64,000 nucleotides of DNA from Crotalaria pallida (GCA_037953625.1 CM075649.1:100755290-100819289), one strand, 5' to 3'. Shown: positions 1 through 11,466, counted from the first letter of the stretch. The notes: generated by a model not told the origin, from the sequence alone. Program-made: numbers and translations.

Positions 1-1072
1 AGGAAAGAAAGCTTTTGGAAATGATTTTTGGTTCAAAGAGAACTTGATCCATGTATTATGTTCTTTGCATGATAAAGATTTGAGGCCAAACTTTGATTTA
101 TGATGATGATGCTTCGGTTTGGTGTGAAAAGAAAGAAAATATTGTTTTAAAAATTTGTTTAAGCTAATATATGACTTGATTTAAGTTATTTGATTCTTGC
201 ATGTTGAAAAATAAAATAAAGATCTTGGCTTTTGGATGATGATGATTCGGCCAACTTAAAAGAAACAAGAAATTATGTTTTGATCTTCATTTAAGGCACA
301 TGCATGTTAACATTTGTTTCATCTAAAGACTTTAAATGCATGCATGAAATTATTAAGACATGAAAGACAAGATTCTAGCATGACCTTTGATTTAATTCAA
401 AGTTAAGAAAATAAATTAAAGTTTGGTAATTTTCCAAGATTAAGCTCACGGTTTTTGAATCAAAAAGGAATGAATAATTTCATGATTTTATGCCTTAAAG
501 CTTTGAACAAATCTTTGCTTTGATTTATGCTTATATTCGGCCAATGCATGTTCAATTAGGTTTAAGAATCTTTTTCATAAAATGACATGTGATAATAAGT
601 TTGTTTCATGTGTTGATGCTAAGTGTTGTTTGGAAATATGAGTGAATGATTTTGTTGGGTAAAAAGTTTAAGTTTTAATCTTGCATGTGGATACATTCGG
701 CCTTGAAGGGTTTAGTAGGACAGGAAATTAATTTGTTAAATAATAATGGATATTTAAAAAGTGTATGACCTATATGGAAAGAAAAAGCTAAGTGTTTGGT
801 TGCGAAAGTATTTATTTGAAAATGAATGTTTAAATTATAATCAAGTTAAGTGAATGAGTATGTGGTTTGATTGAGTATATGTATATATGTTTGGAACTAT
901 TAAAGTTATGAAAGAGTACATGCTATGTGACTATGTGAATGGATTTATCAAAGTAATGTTTGTTGTTTGTGCATGTTTGGAAAATATTTGAGTACGTAAT
1001 TAGCCTTGAAGTTAATTGGTTTTAAAATAATTCGACTCGATTTATTCGGGATTGTGGAATTGTGCTTGGTGG

Positions 1073-1367
1073 CTGTCCAAGATTTATTTCATGACTAAAA
1101 GCTTGAATTTTAAAGTGTGAAAGTGATTGTTTTGAGCTAAAGGATTATTTAAAGTAAAAAGTGCTTTTACGATGTTTTCGGATTTTTATTAAAGTGATTT
1201 GTGAAACAATCCTTTGCTGTCCAGAATCGTTTGGAATTGCTTCTTAATTTTAAAAATGTGTTCATGAGATTTAAAGTATGGTTTTCAAGTGGTATTTGAT
1301 TTAGGAAAAAGCCGGATTAAAAACGGCGAATTTTTCGGTGTTTTCGGACACGATTAAGGTGCTGTCC
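1073..1367 (+). repeat. 145-bp-periodic CTGTCC motif array in LTR E1
   Basis: CTGTCC followed by a purine-rich stretch occurs at 1073, 1217 and 1362, so the spacing is 144 and 145 bp. The same motif at the same spacing occurs in LTR A (minus strand, 33688 and 33832) and in LTR B (from 50119). It looks like a degenerate tandem array inherited by several LTR families. Confidence 0.6.
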
Positions 1368-1653
1368 AAGACGGACCAGCAACCAAATCAAATGGTTTAA
1401 ATTACTTTATATGATGTTTTCAAATGGTTTTGAAGTACTAGAAAATGTTAGAGTTGTTTTGAGAAAACAATTATGTTTTAAGTTTTCCGACGAGGAACTT
1501 AATGTGTTTGAGTAAAGGGAAGATTTTCTTGATACAAGTTAATAACGTAAACGTGTTCTATTTAATACGAGGAATTTTAAACACGAGGGATTGGGGCAGC
1601 TGGCAGCGACAAGGATCCGCGGAGATCGCGTACATTTAATTGCTGGACCTGAG

Positions 1654-1659
1654 GTGAGA
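1654..1659 (+). promoter_or_regulatory. Splice-donor-like site in LTR E1
   Basis: CCTGAG|GTGAGAG resembles a plant 5' splice site. It sits just upstream of a block, TTCCTAAGACA, that is conserved in E1, A and B. The equivalent place in LTR A reads CTGAG|GTGAGAG and in LTR B CTCAG|GTAAGAG. Splicing is inferred from the sequence only. Confidence 0.4.
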
Positions 1660-1706
1660 GAGAAGTTTTCCTAAGACACCGTGGTATTTAGGTGATTTAT
1701 TAGGAC

Positions 1707-1733
1707 GTTCCGAATCATCTCAAAGATAGGAAC
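1707..1733 (+). other. Conserved hairpin in LTR E1
   Basis: GTTCC at 1707-1711 and GGAAC at 1729-1733 form an inverted repeat around a loop containing ATCATCTCAAAGAT. The same two arms, one base pair longer, occur in LTR A and in both B LTRs with a 21-nt distance between arm starts, within otherwise diverged sequence. Confidence 0.5.
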
Positions 1734-2354
1734 TTGGTGGTTCTGAGTCAGTAGTATAGTGGCAATTGTTTGTGTGTTGTGTGGCCACTTATACGAAGGA
1801 GACAAAGACCACATGTTGTTGTGTGATGAAATTATATGATGATGATTTGAATTGGTATGCTTACCTTTATCTGATTAGATGTTTGATTATGATGATATTG
1901 AATTGTGAATAATATGAATAGCATGTTGATAGACGTCTGTTACTTCTTGAAAACGAGATAAAGATGAATGAGATAATGTGAATAAGATTGTGAAAAAAAA
2001 AAAGACAAAGAGAAAATATATAACACCCCATTTGGCCTAAGTCCTTATGGAATAAGGAAGGCTTGATGAGACATTAAGAAAAGAGGTAAGAAAATGAGAT
2101 ATGAGAAAGAGATATGAGCAGAGATTGAGAAAGAGATGAGAAATAATTTATGATGAGAATGAAAGTATCGTTTTGACGTCAAGCCAGAGCTGGGAAAAGT
2201 GATGTTGTGGTTGTCTATTTGAAATGAGATATGATATGAGCTGAGTGTTGTTTCTTTGTGGATAAGTACTGGAATGAAATGAGATGTGATATGAGTGGAG
2301 CTGGGCTCCTTAGTGATAAAAGTCCAGCCAGAGGGCTAATGTTTCAAAAGAGAT

Positions 2355-2835
2355 ATGTTGTGATTTTGAGAGAGTTTGTGAAACGAGTTTTTGAAAAAAA
2401 AAAGTTTGTGAGATAAGATTTTGAGAAAGTTTGTGAGATAAGATTTTTGAGAAAGTTTATGAAACGAGATTTTGAGAAAAGTTTACAAAATGAGATTTTT
2501 GCGAAAGTTTATGAAATAAGATTTTTGAGAAGGTTTACCAAATGAGATTTTCGAAATAGTTTGCGAAATGAGATTTTGAGAAAGTTGCGAACCGAGATTT
2601 TTGAGATAGCTTGTGAAATGAGATTTTTTAGAAAGTTTGTGAAATGCGATTTTGAGAAAAGTTTGTGAAATAAGCTTTTGAGAAAGTTTATGAAATGAGA
2701 TTTTGAAAGAGTTTGTGAAACGAGATTTTGAGAAAGTTCTGAGATGATTTGTAATTTGAGAAAGTTCTGAGATGATTTGTGATTTGAGAAAGTCTTGAGA
2801 TGATTGGTGATTTGAGAAAGTTCTGAGATGGTTGT
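2355..2835 (+). repeat. Minisatellite, 24-38-bp unit, inside LTR E1
   Basis: About 480 bp is a degenerate tandem array of GAGAAAGTTTGTGAAATGAG-like units of about 24-27 bp. From about 2715 it passes into 35-40-bp units around TTTGAGAAAGTTCTGAGATG. The array lacks stop codons in some frames, so spurious reading frames appear on the minus strand. LTR A carries the same array, reversed, at about 32340-32820. Confidence 0.85.
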
Positions 2836-3794
2836 GAATTGACAAAGATTGAGAAATGAGATGCGAGTATGTCGATGCGAACCCAGCTCTGTGCTCTGTT
2901 GAGAAAAGAAATGTTGAAAGATAGTGGTCGAGACTCGTTGAAGGGATGCACCAAGGATGGGTCGACCTTAGGTTAATTAAAAAGATAAAAGACTATAAAA
3001 GACATTGACGAATGCGAATACGGCGAGTCATGAGTGTGATATCGAAGTAGTGGAGAGGAAGATACCCCAGATATCAGGGATATTCGAGTTGTGAATGCAA
3101 TAAGGTAGGCTAGGGCGGTAAAAATGTCATGATGCCTTGATTACTATTCTGGGCGGAACAAACTCCATATGTGGTAACCAGACGTGGTGGGGACTGGGTC
3201 CTAATGTCGTGGTAAGTTCTGCACCCGGAACTAGAATTGTACTGTCACCCCTATGGCATTTCAGGAACAGTGAGAGGGACTGGAACGGGGCAACGTGATT
3301 TTGCCACTGTACCCGATTTTTCTACAGTGTGCCATGATATTATATGATTTGATTTGATTTGAGACTGTACCCGAATTTCTACAATTCTCCTGGCTTGGAG
3401 CCATTTGATTTGTTGAGACAGCTGTCGTGCCCGCGTGGTAAAGGTCCTGTACTCCTGTTAGCTTCCAACTAGGTTGGGTGGATGACCGAGGAGATGTAGA
3501 CGTGTGTGCTAACTGCGAAAGAAACGCGTACCTCGATGATGTTTTAATTTTCCCCAATCATCGATGGTTGTGATCTGATAAGACTTGATAAGAAAAGTGT
3601 AAGAGTAATAAAAGGACTTATAATTATAAGGAGCAAAAAGCTTATGAAATTTTGATGATGAGAAGCGAATCGAGAATGAAAGTTTGGGAAAGTGAAAGAA
3701 AGCCTGTGAGAATGGAAATGAGCAAGTTGAGAATGAGAAAGGAATTGAGAAAGAAAGAAAGACCATGTTGAGCAATGAGAATAAGTATGGCAAG

Positions 3795-3830
3795 ATAATG
3801 ATAATGATGATGATGATGATGATGATAATG
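3795..3830 (+). repeat. (ATG)n microsatellite
   Basis: An uninterrupted run of GAT/ATG triplets with ATA variants at each end. It codes for a meaningless Met run in one frame. Confidence 0.9.
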
Positions 3831-4562
3831 ATATATTTGAATGTTGTGATGTATTTGTGTGCATTGTTATGCTTGTATTGTCTTGATATTTTGCCTATTG
3901 TAAACCCACACCGTCGGCGATGTGTCGTTCGGATTGCTTACTCTCTCCTGTTCGTTGGCATATTGGTATTGCTGGTATCTCAACGGGCAGATGGAACATC
4001 GTATGGAGATCACCACCTGGAAAAGGAACGGAGATGGTTGGAAGGTTACTCCCTATGGATGGCATCAACTTTGGGTGCGAAGAAAAGATGCAAGAGGAAA
4101 AAGAAGCATCGACAAGTCGTCTCCAATAGAAAGATCGGAGATTAGTGTATCTATTGTGGGTGGTACTAGTACTTTATAGTCTAAGTTTGTTGTTAGTGTT
4201 ATGAGTCAAGGATTACCTAAGTGATGAACTATTTATGTAATTCAGTTTATTTTAAGATTATGCTCTATTTTTAAGAAGTATAAGAATGAAACCTTTTGAG
4301 AATCGTATAAGTTTTTCTGATGAAATACAAGGAACCCTATTGAGTTCGAAACCAAATCATTTTCAATGATGAATGTTTTCAAAGATTCAAGCAAGTAAGT
4401 AAATGTTTTAGTGACAACTCAGTTTTAAGTAAAAGGGTGTTAAGTGCAAAAACGACACCTCAATGATGTTTAAAAAAAAAGAAAAAAAAAATTTGGCCTC
4501 ATTTTTGGTAACTTAATAAATAAAAGTTGGTTATTTTGTGTTACGAAAATTGGGTTGTTACA

Positions 4563-4844
4563 GTCAGGATTGTAGCCTCCTTCGAATCGAGGCGGTTCGC
4601 TCTTCCTGAACCGTGTCAACCAGTCAATCTCAACAGGAGCTAGTGGTGGATTCAGTGCTGCTGCTGCTGCGGCTTCTGTTGCTATGTTTTGCACCTGGTT
4701 TTGTTGCATCTGAGCCTGATTTTGCTGCATTTGAATCTGGTTCTGCTGCATCTGAGCCATATGCGCTGACTGATTCTGCTGCATCTGAATCAGATTTTCT
4801 AGGATGGTAGCCATCCTGTCGTTTTCGGCACGTCTCCCAGCCAT
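4563..4844 (-). pseudogene. gag: Ty3-type Gag, N-terminal fragment (element C)
   Basis: The minus-strand frame opens at an ATG ending at 4844 and stays open to 4563, where LTR E1 interrupts it after about 94 codons. The fragment has a Gln-rich stretch of MQQNQ repeats (residues about 20-52), an Ala run, then WLTRFRKSEPPRFEGGYNPD. That last stretch resembles the start of the retrotransposon Gag core of Tekay/Del-type chromoviruses, which forms the particle around element RNA. The start is supported by position: the primer binding site and LTR C lie about 170 bp upstream on the same strand. The rest of Gag and pol would lie left of E1, outside the window. The element is certainly broken here. 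The clade call is tentative. Confidence 0.7.
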
Positions 4845-5014
4845 ACTGCTTAGTCATGGAAGGAACAGCCAGTTAAAGATCGAACAATTAATCAATTGTG
4901 TAAACATTCTATTTTTCAACTTAGACTCTTAACTATACCAATCAGTTACTCGCTTGGTGAGTAACCATTGGAGTAATGAGTTACTCCAAGGCCGAGGACA
5001 AATTGCTCTGATAC

Positions 5015-5026
5015 CAAAATGTAACA
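5015..5026 (-). other. Primer binding site, initiator tRNA-Met (element C)
   Basis: The minus strand reads TGGTATCAGAGC, the standard plant primer site complementary to the 3' end of initiator tRNA-Met. It lies 3 nt inside the LTR end (TGTTACA on the minus strand, at 5030). Confidence 0.9.
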
Positions 5027-5382
5027 CCCTAACTTAAATTAATACTCTAATTACCCCGATTAAATTTTGTGACTTGAAATTTTCTTTCTGAAACTTTCAT
5101 TTAATTATATTACTTATAAAAAAAATCTCTGTAAAATCGAACAGAGTTTACTTTGTTTTAGGGACATTTCAAAAATTTACATTTCCTGTTTATCCTGCTT
5201 AAAAACGTTCCTGTAAACAACAGTTGGCCAGCAGGGCCAAAATATAATTTAGTTCATTCATTACATCATTTCCAAAAATATAAACCAATTACTGGAGTTA
5301 TTTAGCTTCCAAAAGATAAGTAAATATATACAACACAGTTCACAAAATAAAACCTCAGACCAATCAACCAGCTAACTAATTA

Positions 5383-5401
5383 CACTCCACGATGTGGAGT
5401 G
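5383..5401. repeat. Perfect 8-bp inverted repeat, 3-nt loop
   Basis: CACTCCAC, then GAT, then GTGGAGTG: a perfect hairpin-forming sequence inside LTR C, about 370 bp from its end. Confidence 0.8.
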
Positions 5402-5679
5402 CACTCCTGCTCGGCCAAGACTTGTGCATGCTCCTTCTGTACCTGTAAAAAAAAATAGCAAGAAGGGTAGCATTACACAGAACTTAGGATATAACTTCTA
5501 AAAAGTCATAGTAATGAACTAAGCCTAACCCTATTATTAGCTCATAACAATCATACACATTCATACATTCAATCCATTCATACATTCAGTTTCATTCCCT
5601 TATTAGTTAACTCTTTTACTTTTTTTATCATTCTTGATTCTCGATTCCTTTTACCTCATTTCTTGCATTTACTTTCTTA

Positions 5680-6330
5680 TCCCTGGAGCACATGGGTCGT
5701 CCAGGTTATGCTTTCTCTTTTCTTTCAGTCTTACATTTCTTTTCTTTCTTTTCCTTTTCCTTTCTTTTCCAATCCTTTTCCTTTCTTTTCTCATCCCTAG
5801 AGCACATGGGCCGTCCAGGTTGAGTTCAATCATCCTCAGATCACATGGGCCATCCGAGTTTGCGCTAGTAATCCCCAGAGCACATGGGTCGTCCGGGTCC
5901 TCGGAGCACATGGGCCGTCCGAGTTGCACTTCGATAGAGCTCATGGGTCGTCCGCCGATATTCATTTTAATTATCCTCAGAGCACATGGGCCATCCGAGT
6001 TGCGCTAGTTATCCCCAGAGTACATGGGTCGTCCGGGTCCTCGGAGCACATGGGCCGTCCGAGTTGCGCTTCGACAGAGCATATGGGTCGTCCGCGGATA
6101 TTCATTTTAATTATCCTCGGAGCACATGGGCTGTCCGAGTTGCGCTAGTAATTCCCAGAGCACATGGGCCGTCCGGGTTGCGCTTCAATAGCGTACATGG
6201 ACCGTCTGCCGATATTTCTCTTTCTTTTATTCCCAAGTCTTATTTCTTTATTTTCCCCGAGCACATGGGCCGTCAGGGTTATGTTTCTTTATCCTCGGAG
6301 CACATGGGCCATCCGAGTTGGGTTTTCTTC
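5680..6330 (+). repeat. Higher-order tandem repeat of GAGCACATGGGCCGTCC units
   Basis: About sixteen copies of GAGCACATGGGYCGTCC-like sequence occur in 650 bp. In the core they form a larger unit of four sub-repeats; equivalent ACATGGG sites at 5843, 5984 and 6124 give a period of 140-141 bp. Sub-repeats are joined by recurring linkers such as TTGCGCTAGTAATCCCC and GATATTCATTTTAATTATCC. It is GC-richer than its surroundings and is bounded by pure CT tracts. Open frames across it are a by-product of the repeat. Confidence 0.9.
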
Positions 6331-6431
6331 CTCTTTCTCATTTAATCTTTTCTTACTTTTCTCATTAATTCTTTCCTTCTTTTTCTTTGCTTACTTCTTT
6401 ACTTACTTGTTCTCTTTCTCACTATTCACTC

Positions 6432-7731
6432 TCTAGCAAGTATACTAGATCGCAAAGTAATATAGTCTAGGAAGACCAGATATCGTTCCCACAGGGACTA
6501 CGAATTATTTAACTTATTTCTACCTAAGAGTAATTTAAAGTAAAATCTATTAAAAATTCAGAATTAAATAAATTAATTAAAAAGAATATTTTACTGCTAG
6601 AGAAATAAATAAACAATTAACAATGGGTGAACGGTGGTTAGGAACTAGTTTAATTGAATATTTCATTTATTTATTATAAATTAATGTTTTCCAATTAAAT
6701 CAAGAACTAATTCAGAAAATTAGTAATTCCCAGATTCCTCTAATGAAATTACTGTTTATTATCCAATTGTTTAAATCCTAATTCCTTAGAAATTTAATCT
6801 ATTGAATAACCATGATTAAGAACAATGAATTATGAAAAGTTATATAAAAATTCAAAAGTATTCCTACAAGTTGAATCCTTATATTGTTTAATTGCATGAC
6901 CTATTTTAAATCCTAGTTTTCCAATTCAGATCTAAAAATCCATAACATGAATTGATCAAATTCATGCATAACAAATAAAACACAATTACACACTTGATTT
7001 AAAAACTGAAAAGTATTAATTCATATAAATAAACTACATAATCAAACCACCATGCTCCTAACACAAGAGGGTTTAGTTACACATTATAGAGAAGAAGAAC
7101 AAATAAGAAAAGAAGTAATTCATTTCTAAATTACCACTAATCCTTGATCTGAATCTTCAGCCTTCAATGAATTCCTCCTCCGAATGCTCTCCAGAGAATG
7201 TAATCTCCCTCAAACTTGATACTAATCTCTAATACTAACTGATTATAGTTGCCTCACCTAGTCCTAAACACATAAATATATCTCTAAAATACAAATCCTA
7301 ATATAAATCCTCAAAATTGCTCAGAAATTGGTCCAATTGGGCCTTAACGAACCTAGCGCGCTTGGGCGTGTTGGTCTGCACGTCTGGGCGCGCACTATCT
7401 GATGCCCAATACTTAACGCTGCACGCGCGCCTGGGCGCGCCATCCACGCGCCTGGGCGTGCAAAGAATTTTCCGACTCCGTTTCTCTCTGTTCTTGTGCC
7501 ATTTTCAAGGCCTTCTTATGCTCTTCTCAGCTCCAATAATATTTTCTCCAAATTCAGCTCCAAAACACCTGAAACATACCCAAAACGGATCATAACGTTC
7601 AAAGGATTCTATAAAACTAAAAATTCCTGAAACCAATACGAAATACCTATATTTACAAGAGAAACAAGCCAAAACCATAGCAAAATGAAGTGAAATTAAG
7701 CCCTAAAACATCATATATTAGACCCAAATCA
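6432..7731 (-). mobile_element. Tat/Ogre-like solo LTR or LTR fragment inside LTR C
   Basis: The left edge reads TAGCAAGTATACTAGATCGC and continues to GATATCGTTCCCACAGGGAC, the kind of sequence often found at the 3' end of plant Tat/Athila-type LTRs in inverse orientation. The right edge reads AGACCCAAATCA. CT-rich LTR C sequence lies on both sides, and TCACTC is present at both edges (6426-6431 and 7729-7734), possibly a target duplication. No primer site, polypurine tract or coding sequence is present. The exact ends and the family are uncertain because one end lacks the usual TG/CA. Confidence 0.55.
7355..7465. repeat. GC-rich CGCGCCTGGGCGCG motif cluster
   Basis: At least five near-palindromic copies of GCGCGCYTGGGCGTG/GCGC lie in 110 bp in otherwise AT-rich DNA, inside the Tat-like LTR. 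Confidence 0.8.
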
Positions 7732-8335
7732 CTCACTTTTAAATTTCTTAATTATTTATTCTTTCTCTTCTTTAGTCTATATTACTCATTCTCTTCCCTC
7801 TTAACTTTCATTAATTATCTATGAATATTTTATTATTATTACTTGATAGTTAATCAACAAAACCAACGTTTCTAACTCACACACATTCGCAATCATTTCC
7901 TTAATAGTAGTTCACAGTTCTTCTTTTATCTTCTTAATTAATTACTTCGCTCATATTCTTGTTTACTATCCCTTATTCACTTCTTATTAATTCACTATAT
8001 ACTAGACTCATTTTAAAACCCGACCCACATACACTTCACATACATAATATCCTTTATACCCAACACCTCAATCATGCATACATTTAATCATGACCCACAA
8101 GTAGTCTCTTTACCCTCATTTTCTTACTCATCCTATTATTAACTTTTCTATTGTACTTCCACACATTACAAAATTATAACACACACATCTTTATATCATT
8201 CAATTGGTTTCATTTTCCCTATTTTCATTCCTAAGTTATTGTCAATATCCACTACCCTATTGTTTATCATCCTATCAAATTTTCTCTACTCTCAGCCATC
8301 ATCATAATCGACCTAGAAATCACAGCCTAAATTAA

Positions 8336-8355
8336 GGTAAGACAACCCTCTTACC
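8336..8355. repeat. Inverted repeat GGTAAGA/TCTTACC in LTR C
   Basis: A perfect 7-bp inverted repeat with a 6-nt loop. Its minus-strand arm reads CCAG|GTAAGAGG, a splice-donor-like sequence at the place corresponding to the donors in LTRs E1, A and B. Being palindromic, it also reads as a donor on the + strand. Confidence 0.6.
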
Positions 8356-10200
8356 TGGAATCCTAGCAATAGAAACAATATGACGTTCGCGTCCGCACCT
8401 TACTCGAGGATCAGGGACAACAATAAAGTGTTAGATCTAAACAGGGACACACGTTAAAATTAATTGTAACATTACATATATATCTATCTATATATATATA
8501 TTAACTAAATTCATTTTTTTCAAAATAATCATTATATAATAAAATTATATCACTTTACCTTAAAACATCTTTTTATTTGAAAATATAGGGATAATAAAAA
8601 TATTTACGGATCGTCGAATGAATTACATGGATGGGTAGAGGGAGTTGAAAAGGTTATTTACCTAAGAAGGATTCGAGACTATATGGTTGGATCTTGAATC
8701 ATTGGACCGGGAAGTTATGAAAATCAAAAAGTTTCTTCCTTTCTCTCGCTGGTCGCTGCACTATGAGTTTCTCTTTCTCTCATTCTAGTACTTTGTTTCT
8801 GTTATTTCTTTGGTTTTGTTTCACACAGTCTCTCTCTATGATGCTTTCTTTTAGTCCATCTCTCATTCTTCCTTTCTATTTCTTTTATTTCTTCTCACTT
8901 CTCACGTGAACGGCCTTATGGCCACATTCTTTTAATTTTTTTTTGTTTGACGTGGTGGCCTTGTGGCCACACTCTCTCTTTCTTCTTTTTTATTTTTTTT
9001 TTCTATAGTTGGGTTGTGGTCTGAGTAGTTGTGGGAATTGTTTATATATTTTTATCTTTTGTTCTTATTTGTGGATCAATGTGTGTAAGTATTTTGCATT
9101 ATAATTAAAAGTTTGATGATCCTAAAAATAAATTACATTTAAGTAAAACAATATTATATTTTTAATTACTCAAAACTGATTGAAAAATAATTAAGTTACC
9201 TGTCCCTATAGATAGCTATTGCGTAAGAAAAAGTATCGAAATTCAAAAGTAAATATAGTTTCTCAATCCTGATATTAAACTTGATAAAATATAATATTTA
9301 TAATTTTGAAATAACAAATAATTAAATATAACATATACCGGCAATATATTAAAATCAGTCCAGAAGATAAAAATAAAAGAGTCTTTGAACGCTCTGAAAA
9401 TTTATAGACACTTAAATATTAAATTAAACATATCTTTCTAAAAAAATTATTTGTGAAAATGTCTCTAAGACCTATCACTTGAGTTCTCTGTCAAAATATT
9501 AATTAAACTAAATAAAAGTACTCTTTTATTTTTGTAAAGCTTATGATAACAAATTTATACTTATTTTGGCTAGAAAATATATTTCAATTATAATGATGAA
9601 ATCCAAATTTTATTACGACACTCAAATCTTAAAAACATCATATTAAATGATTTAAGTACTTTATTCTTAATTTTCTATTATTATACTGTTCTAACGCTAA
9701 AAGATCTCTTGTTAACACTCATTTAAACTTTTATTATTATTACTATTATTTTAATCTCTCCATTATTCTAATTATATTTGGGATTAAAATATGGGATGTT
9801 ACAAAAATCAAAGCACTCAAAGCCTAAATCGCCACACCCCAAGTATACTCACCATCTCCACATACATTTCCTACCCAAACCTTATCATGCAATCATACAT
9901 ACAATTATACACATATACACAAGAGAATAATTACAACCACTCACACATATGAATGCACACACAGATACCCTAAGAATCTAATTACATATACTAATACATA
10001 CACACATATATACACATATTCACTAAGAAAATAATTACGAATACTTATACATATATTTATACATATTAGCTTAACATAACTATATACATATAGGCATTTA
10101 CTACAAAAATAGTTGTAAATCATTTTTCATACTTCGTTTCCATATAAATAAAACATACATAAAATATAATTTTTAGATTAATAAAAATCAGGTCGTTACA

Positions 10201-10220
10201 ATTCTCCCCCACTTATAAGA
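10201..10220 (-). other. Polypurine tract (element D)
   Basis: The minus strand reads TATAAGTGGGGGAGAAT immediately before TGTAACGACC. Just upstream is TTTCGGGGACGAAATTC, a sequence typical of the 3' end of the internal region in Tekay/Del elements. It would prime plus-strand DNA synthesis. Confidence 0.8.
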
Positions 10221-11431
10221 ATTTCGTCCCCGAAATTCACTCTTTGAAAAGAAAATCAAGAATAAAGTGGGTTCGTAAAAATTTTGTTTTAACTAAAACC
10301 TTTCAAAATCAACAAAATACTTGAAGTTTTCAAAACTCGTTTAGGTTTCCATAATAGTAATCATAATAATTAAAAATTTTGGTTTCTCAGAATTCTCTGC
10401 AAATCTTAGATTCTAACCCCGGTGTGCTCCCCCACTTATGCTTTTGCTAATCCTTTCAATTTCAAGCCCAGGGTTCTCCTCTATTGGAAAGGAAGGTACT
10501 CTATGGGTCGGCGGAGAATATCACTGGCTATAAGGTATTTCGGTCCTCACTGGTCCTTCTGACAACAGAGATAACTGGGGATTTCAAGGAAAGGCATCGT
10601 TTGGTATCCTAAGTTGGTTTATCCAACAGGTCTTTGTCCTTTTGGTTCATTCCACTAGGTATCGCACCTTCTTAAGTTTCGGGAATTGTTCTATTGTGGT
10701 TGGATTTAGTTTGAGGTGTAGTGGTTCCTCATCAGGTATTGTCTTAACTAGTGGTTCCTCTTCCCACAACTTACATAAAAATCTATCAGAAGTTCCCTGG
10801 TACTCCTCCGCTATGGGTTAGGTTTCTAACCTTAAGACATCTCCAAGTCATGGTGGTCTACTATGATAAGAGTTGTTATCATTCCTTAATGATCTACAAG
10901 CTATATAGTAAGGTTTACACTCCATGTTCTTTTGTTGGAACCTCTGGTCTCAGTAGGTGTTGACTACCTTTGCTTACAATTCACCTTGGGCATCACAGGT
11001 TGGGGAATCCACTAGCTATCTTGGCCTCTCTCAATTCTTGGAAAGATTGGAGGGTATTAGGATGTATTACTTATAGGTTAGTCTATTATTCGACTTAAGT
11101 TTTGGTTTACTATCTTCCTTAAGGTACTCACTGATCCATGCTAACCTGACATACTCTCGGGGTAGCAAAACACAATTCTAATCCCTATACGACATGGTCC
11201 TGGGACACTTTACGCTAATCGGTCCCCAAAAAGGTCTCGGTAGGTCTTTTGGTTTGCAATTTACTAAATTGGTCGGTTTTTGTCTGTGCTATGGTTCTCC
11301 TGTGGATATCAAGGGGAAAGTCAATATTGCAGAGTTCTGAGAAATCCTCTTTAAAACAGAATCAAGAAAACAAAATTTTACATATACGTATATGAATATG
11401 CATGCATACAAATATAATAAACTTGCAACTA

Positions 11432-11435
<4 letters not shown>

Positions 11436-11462
<27 letters not shown>
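11436..11462. repeat. (TA)n microsatellite
   Basis: Thirteen or so TA units, continued by ATACATAC-like DNA. Confidence 0.9.

Positions 11463-11466
<4 letters not shown>

Larger units (their letters stand above)
1..4562 (+). mobile_element. Giant LTR (E1), 3' part, of a Tekay/Del-like non-autonomous element
   Basis: The segment ends in GGGTTGTTACA at 4562, a typical LTR 3' end of TGTAACA...TGTTACA elements. No primer binding site follows, so it is a 3' LTR or solo LTR, and its 5' end lies outside the window. It is collinear, in inverted orientation, with the interrupted LTR A. Positions 385-560 match about 34370-34535, 1320-1390 match about 33660-33740, 1600-1800 match about 33240-33450, 3180-3260 match the DNA on both sides of the copia insertion, and 3840-4080 match about 13800-14060. 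No protein-coding gene is credible; the open frames here are short and low in complexity. It interrupts the gag of element C, so it is younger than C. The 5-bp target duplication would begin GTCAG at 4563. Confidence 0.85.
5030..10200 (-). mobile_element. LTR C, flanked by a PBS on one side and a PPT on the other
   Basis: The left end is TGTAACACCC at 5030 beside a primer site. The right end is GGTCGTTACA at 10200 beside a polypurine tract. On the minus strand the LTR therefore runs from TGTAACGACC (10200) to GGGTGTTACA (5030). It contains a tandem repeat (5680-6330), a foreign LTR (6432-7731), CT-rich stretches, AT-rich DNA at 8465-8620 and 9060-9800, and ACATAC-rich repeats at 9840-10100. 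Nothing codes for protein. About 3.9 kb remains after removing the foreign LTR. A PBS on one flank and a PPT on the other mean that two internal regions share this LTR. Treating 5030 and 10200 as ends of one LTR is my inference. Confidence 0.6.

Noticed and set aside
2483..2954. Minus-strand frames of 88 and 120 codons in E1
   Set aside because: They translate the minisatellite (SFHKLSQ-like repeats), and the homologous array in LTR A does not keep the frame.
5669..6436. Overlapping 74-124-codon frames in the HOR region as proteins
   Set aside because: Several frames on both strands are open because the repeat lacks stops; repeats such as GAHGPSEL simply reflect ACATGGGCCGTCC units.
8465..9803. 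A solo LTR TGTAACATTAC...GGGATGTTACA inside LTR C
   Set aside because: The ends look right, but the flanking 5-mers (TTAAT and AAAAT) do not match, and 8465 lines up with the internal motif of LTR A.
11436..11462. TA-rich runs as origins or CRISPR-like arrays
   Set aside because: Simple microsatellites in a plant nuclear context; no spacer-repeat structure anywhere in the window.
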